Of a DNA stretch of 64,000 nucleotides, positions 58,901-64,000 are shown one piece after another. The position numbers and the translations under genes were made by a program. Origin of the DNA: Neopestalotiopsis rosae (Eukaryota; Ascomycota; Sordariomycetes; Amphisphaeriales; Sporocadaceae). Positions within the stretch are counted from its first letter, which is position 1. Every line of letters begins with the position of its first letter. The notes under the pieces are model-generated. The model did not search any database and was not told the origin of the DNA. It saw only the letters and a program-made list of their open reading frames with translations. Where the stretch lies: contig JALGAS010000006.1 of assembly GCA_023078685.1 (NCBI GenBank), forward strand, positions 2,170,001 to 2,234,000, written 5' to 3'.

Positions 58901-61900
58901 TGTTTATAGGAGTTATCAGTAACCCAAGTATGTATCCACAAACAGAGACAATAGACTGTTTCTAAGCAACATGTGATGATCCAGTCTCTCCTTGATTTGC
59001 TGTCTCCTCATCAGGGTCGCATTGAGAGTAGATCAGGGTCAGTCAATCCATTGATACCCGGTTGACGCCCCGCGACAGCACGGTGTCTCGAATCCACTTG
59101 ACGTTACCGCTGTGTAGGCAAGGGCGGAAAGACTCCCTCTGCGCCGGGGGTTGAAACGTATTCTCGAAGCAGGTCGGAAGGGCCATCGCGGACGGAAGCA
59201 CCACGGGATGGCCGGTGTTAGTAAAGTTGTGGATCGTGCTTTCGCGCGCCCCTTGGCTCCCGCAAACCTGGTCGTGGACGTCCATCACCCACCGCAAGCT
59301 GAGACCTTGCAGAATGATTTCTGAAGAGTGGCAGCTCAGCATTTGGACACTGCCTTTTCATAATTGATAGGTGCTGGCGCGTCTGAAGGGCCCTTTTGCT
59401 AAAGATGCCATTGCAGACCCATAGGCCACTCAGTAACAAGCATCTGGAACAAGGTGGACTGTAACCAGGAGCTCAAGCTTCGGCTGATGTGAGCCGGGGG
59501 GGGCAGTCCTGCGAACTGCCAGTTGCATTGACGATCCTCGCTGCATGCCAACATGCATGGCAGCCATGATCTATGCCAGTGCTTGGATCGACGCATGTTA
59601 TTAGTGTACGTACTGTACCAGAGTACGTCGTCTGCTCCCAGTTCTGTTGCCATTGGTGATCATGGCAACTAATTTGATCGAAAGCTTCAAAAGTTGGCAC
59701 AAGTCTCCGTGCAATCTACCAAGACCTACTTTGTGCCATTTGCTGCAGAGAGAGTCCTTGCATCGGGCAATTTCACAAACCTCACGATTGCTGATTTAGG
59801 TCAGGCGACCGAGGTCATTTGGTGGCCCTGACTTCCATTGAGGCACATCATCATTGTTTCAATCCGGGAGCGCTAGCTGTTGCCGTCTTCTGGAAGTATT
59901 CTAGAGAGCTTCTAGCTCGTTCGTATCTGGATCTTGGCGCTTGACCTTTGGTAGCGCAATACGCGGCGCAAGATCGAGGCGACGGATCATGCAGTTTATG
60001 AGAAGCGGCCACCGCGTGAGATCAATGTATCGCATTGCAGTCGTAACGGCGACCTGCCGCTCGTTGTCTCTAGTTCAACGACTCGGGCAAGGAGGCCCTC
60101 GCGGCAGACGACTGGATGTCGTTGCTGTGAAACAAACCGTTCTTGCCAGCAAGCCAATCGCCTGGGATGCCGGGAAGGGGACTGCATTGGCCTCAGACAT
60201 GCAGCTTTGGTTGTCTGCAGGCTCGAGAAGCATTGCTATTTCGAGAAAAGGCGGCTTCCGCAGTATACCTTGGCAAGTATCGCAACTTTGGATGAAGAGC
60301 GCTCGACCCGGCTCAATGGGAATGTTTGCGGGATCCCCGGTGACTCTGACGATGCTTGATATGTTAACGGACTAATGTGGAAACGACGACACTTGCAGTC
60401 ACTTGATTGTCGGTTCTGTCAATATACGGTTACTATCTACTAGATTGATAACCAACAACACTGGCGTCTAATGATGGGAGGAAATGCTCAGTAGAAGTCA
60501 TGGGTTGTCCCAAAAGTACCGCAGTCGCATTGCTGGGATTTCTGAGCGCGGCACTGGTAGATTGATCATAATTGGCATTGTTTTTGGGCACTTGGGAGTT
60601 GGGAGTGAATGAATATGTGCTGTGCGATTCATGCTCGACTCGCCTACTGCTCGTAGGCATAATAGTGCCCGTAATGGAGCTTGTGCAGGCTTGACATTTG
60701 GGAAAGCGTGCAAAAACCAGGCCACATGCGGCAAAGCGCAATAATGGGTCGACGGACAAGACACGCGAATGAATCCCTATCGGTAGCAGGACACAGCACA
60801 GCCAGCTGAAGTGGACGGCCACTGATGATTCCACCCGCGGCAGATCATGGCGTTGCCGAGATTGGAGAAAAGAGCAGTTGATGTCACTGTGCCCATACCA
60901 TGAGATTGAAAGGACCCAAGCTTGGCGGACCGCCGCGGGAGATGTGCTTACCATAGTTCACACGGACCTCAGAAGAGACCTCGTTGGCTGCTCCAGCTAC
61001 ACACTACAGGACGATTCCATAAATGTATTTTGGCGTGATCTTGATCGAGCGACCATACCATGGACAGGCCTTGATGCGAAGCAGTGGAAGCCCAGTCAGT
61101 GCCTTAGAATGTGCTGGCAAAGCACGGACTGCCGCACCATGTACAGTGAGTGGAGCGTCCCTTTGTATTGATGCTCCATCTCGTGCTTCTCGAAGCCTTC
61201 TAGAAAGGTGCTAGATACGGCTAGTGCCAATTTCAGGCCCTGTCTAGCACGTTCATGCAAGGACTCCAGCAGTGCCATGTCATGCCAACGAAAGAATATT
61301 GGCGAGGGGTCCAGTTCGTCCAGCACAGCGGCGGTGAGCATCCATCCGCTCTTCTGTTCTTGGTACGCTATTGTATGCAGTGGGCCAAAGGCCATCATTC
61401 GGAATGGCGGCATCGCTCTGGACATATTCGCTTTGTTGGTCCTTCAAGCACCACGGCGACTTGGAGGGATCCAGAGCGGCATTCCTGGCGGTCGAAGCTG
61501 TGTGTTTGTTTGCATTCCAATTCGTGGGCAGGTATGCTGTAAGCTGTAGTTATGTGGTACAGCAAGGGCCTTCCCTCTGGTCAAGTTTGAATACTACCCA
61601 GCTGTCCATCATCAGCCCAGGGCGATCATGGTCCTCAGGGTTACCAAAAGGGGTTACCCTGGAAATCCATTCCAGAAGCCAGCATCAATATCTGGGTCAC
61701 TAAAAGTTCTAGTGCTGTAAACGTGGTTCCGGTTTGGGCAAAGATATGGTCCAAAGTAGCGGTCGATATCGTACAAGAGCCCGCTAAAAAGAATTCGCGA
61801 GGAACAGAACATGCTACCTCCGCATCGATTGTATGTTCAGTGGTAAGTACCGGCAGGAGCAGACTCAGAAACCCTGGTCGTCCCCATGCATGCATGAGTC

Positions 61901-64000
61901 TTTGACGAGTTCCGCCAGAGTTCATGGTTACCTAGGTCAGGTAGATGGACAGAAAACAATGCTTTCCTGGCCATAGGAAATAGGAGAAGTGATGGCTCGC
62001 ATATGAGTGGCACAACCTCTATTGGCTGCGTTTCGCCAAAATGAAGGCAACACTGGGTCCAAGCGTTTTGCCTGTAGTGTACGGAGGTGTACTGCCTCAG
62101 CGAGGACCGCATCTCACCAATAATCTGATCTTTGGAGCAAACATGAGAGATGACGAAGAAAACCAGTGCGTTTCAGAAGGACGGCGCCTGCGTGCAGAGT
62201 TGCCGTCACCAAGACCTGAGACCTGGACTTCTTTCTGCCTTCATGCCTTGGATATGTTCCATCATGCCAATAGCAGAAAGGCCGTTAGCGATGGTCGAAA
62301 AGGAAATGTGTATAAACACCAACCAATGGCGCCTGGTAGGTAGCGCCAAGGAGATTAGGCAATGCACATCTAGTGCTCTGCTTGTAGTACTGCTGTGAAG
62401 TTGGCCATCAATCATCTGGACAGGCCAGGTTGCGATCAGCAATCTCCCGGCATCCGTGGCGTGGGCAACACGAAATTTGGCCGTGTCAGCGGGACACACG
62501 GAGGGCAGCTGTGGTGCTCCCGGAGTCCCAGGACTTAGGGAAAGCCGGCCGGCAGCTAGCTACTGTAGCAACTGTTTTGACATGAAGGATAGGAGGGCAT
62601 ATGGTGTTCAGTGTGGTTGTCGATGCTTTCTTGGTGACGAGCAGTTGCCCCAAGCTCTCCTCCCCCAAAAGCTGTTTTTTTTTGGGTTTGTCGATGCAGC
62701 CGCCCAAAGAGGCCATTGCGTAGCGGGCGTACATAGTAGTAGGTGCTACTGTACATTGCTCATCCCAGCTCGCCCAGCTCCTGGCCGTCGAGCCGTCGAT
62801 CCAAGGTCGAGGGAAATGGAGCTGTGGCCATCATTTTTTGAGGGGTGCAATATGGGCCATCCCATCAGCTCTTAATTAGACCATGGCCTAGTGCAGGACG
62901 TAGGGCATAATGAGGCGGAGAGCACATGATGCCCTACGAGCAAGCTCTAGCTGGCCATGCTAACTGTTATTAGGCTGACTTGAAGTGCTGACTGACGACG
63001 ATCCGACTGGTAATTCGCGGTCTTGTCTTTTGCTGTATGTACATGTCGGTGGTGGAAAGTTCGAGAGCTCATTCTTGTCTTTTTGCTGTACGAAGTATGT
63101 ATGTGGTCATGGGCATGTAATCAGAGTTTTGTCGTTGAGGTTCCCTGCCTTTAAGATTAGCGCGGCCAACACCAAACGAGGGCCGTATGTACTGCAATTG
63201 AAATGTCAACAATAACAGGGGCCCTCATCCATAGGTACACACATGCATTCAAGTAGCTGTCGGGACTTCGGTTGGCTAGTCACTTGCCAGAAGGGATATG
63301 TGGTGCATTCATTGGCAATCAATGTTATGAATGTCAGCTATGTAAACTTCCAATCCGGCACATTGATCACCTTGAATTAATGATTTGGAGTGCTTCGAAT
63401 GAACGGCAGAATGGAAGAAAAGATGGAAGGATTATCATTAACAAGTACAGGTACGAAGCGCGAATAGCTGTTCCAATAGGTACCTCCAGTAGGCAAGCAA
63501 GCAGGCAATAACGTAGGGGAAGATTGATGGCCGCTACTGGACGGCGTCTGCGCCCCCTCAAACAATGTTACTAGTGAGGGCCGGCTGCTCTTTCCAGGTA
63601 CCCGAGCCAGTTTGCAGTAATAGTTTGCCCCAGATTGGCGCAGGTAGAGCTGATCCATCTCTCAGAATATCATTTAGGCGGTACCTCTATTAGGTAACCG
63701 TGAATACGGAAGTTCAGGAACAAGTCTCAATTCTGCTCCACCACGATAGGGGAATCGATGGTAATCAGAGGCTGCCAAGCTCAATGGAACAGAACATCAA
63801 AATAAAATGGCAAAAAGAGATGTTCTGGTTGATGATGGTAGATGGCGGGCAATCATTAACAAAGGAAAAAAGCCAATAACTTATTTTTAGAAAATTCAAA
63901 TACGCCAAAGGGAAAATGATATTTAGGTGATTTATGGCCAAATTACCGTACTATGTACCATGGCATGTATGATTTCTGACGCATCAGTGGTAACTAGGTC
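55945..64000. other. 8 kb stretch with no gene recognised
   Basis: Normal base composition, many short overlapping frames on both strands, none with a convincing domain. The best candidate is a 109-codon minus-strand frame at 61096-61425, with a helical run (HERARQGLKLALAVSS and LHSLYMVRQSVL) loosely like the tail of a fungal Zn2Cys6 factor. I could not join it to any upstream exon. No tRNA, rRNA or transposon motif is visible. Confidence 0.45.

Noticed and set aside
60433..60954. 173-codon minus-strand frame
   Set aside because: No domain and no codon or hydropathy pattern to support coding; neighbouring frames are equally open.
61096..61425. 109-codon minus-strand frame reminiscent of the tail of a fungal transcription factor
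   Set aside because: No upstream exon or DNA-binding motif could be attached; resemblance is only helical composition.

Overview
The window looks like nuclear DNA of a filamentous ascomycete (Pezizomycotina; Sordariomycetes, perhaps Hypocreales, is an inference from gene content). The grounds are short GT-AG introns of about 50-130 bp, intron phases that can be checked by reading-frame closure, fungal-only families (DUF6594, HeLo, UPC2-like Zn2Cys6 factors, DUF7025 AAA+ ATPases) and conserved mitochondrial and cytoskeletal genes. There are about 20 supportable genes, separated by several long stretches with no recognisable gene.

Left part (1-13.6 kb): an accessory, plant-matter-degrading neighbourhood. 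It holds the end of a Zn2Cys6-type regulator, a PfkB/ribokinase-type sugar kinase, two secreted tannase/feruloyl esterases, a GH28 rhamnogalacturonan hydrolase and an F-box protein. Three of these genes (kinase, GH28, second tannase) cannot be read through without correcting single-base indels, four in all. Every other gene in the window closes in frame. The left part is therefore either a decaying locus or a stretch with consensus errors. Together the genes would release and phosphorylate plant-derived sugars.

Middle (13.9-31.7 kb): a large AAA+ ATPase (minus strand) divergent from a STAND-like protein that lacks a Walker A motif; a secreted GMC oxidoreductase; then a 6.6 kb gene-poor stretch with AT-rich islands and a possible tRNA-derived repeat; then a CHY-zinc-finger protein.

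Right-centre (31.7-54.8 kb): another 5 kb gene-poor stretch, then a dense core block: a small mitochondrial membrane protein, a HeLo-domain/ubiquitin-conjugating-enzyme fusion, complex I NUO-51, dynactin p27, a large multi-pass membrane protein, an acidic low-complexity protein, a DUF6594 membrane protein, an APC amino-acid permease, COQ3 (ubiquinone synthesis) and RIB3 (riboflavin synthesis). NUO-51 needs FMN, made from RIB3-derived riboflavin, and ubiquinone, made with COQ3. This is a functional link, not proof of co-regulation.

Right end (54.8-64 kb): one fragment of an alpha/beta-hydrolase-like gene and then about 8 kb in which I recognise nothing.

The most notable item is the intronless gene at 39218-40828. 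It joins an N-terminal HeLo-type membrane/cell-death domain to a complete-looking E2 ubiquitin-conjugating domain with its HPN motif and catalytic cysteine. It is a candidate for a ubiquitin-linked fungal regulated-cell-death effector.
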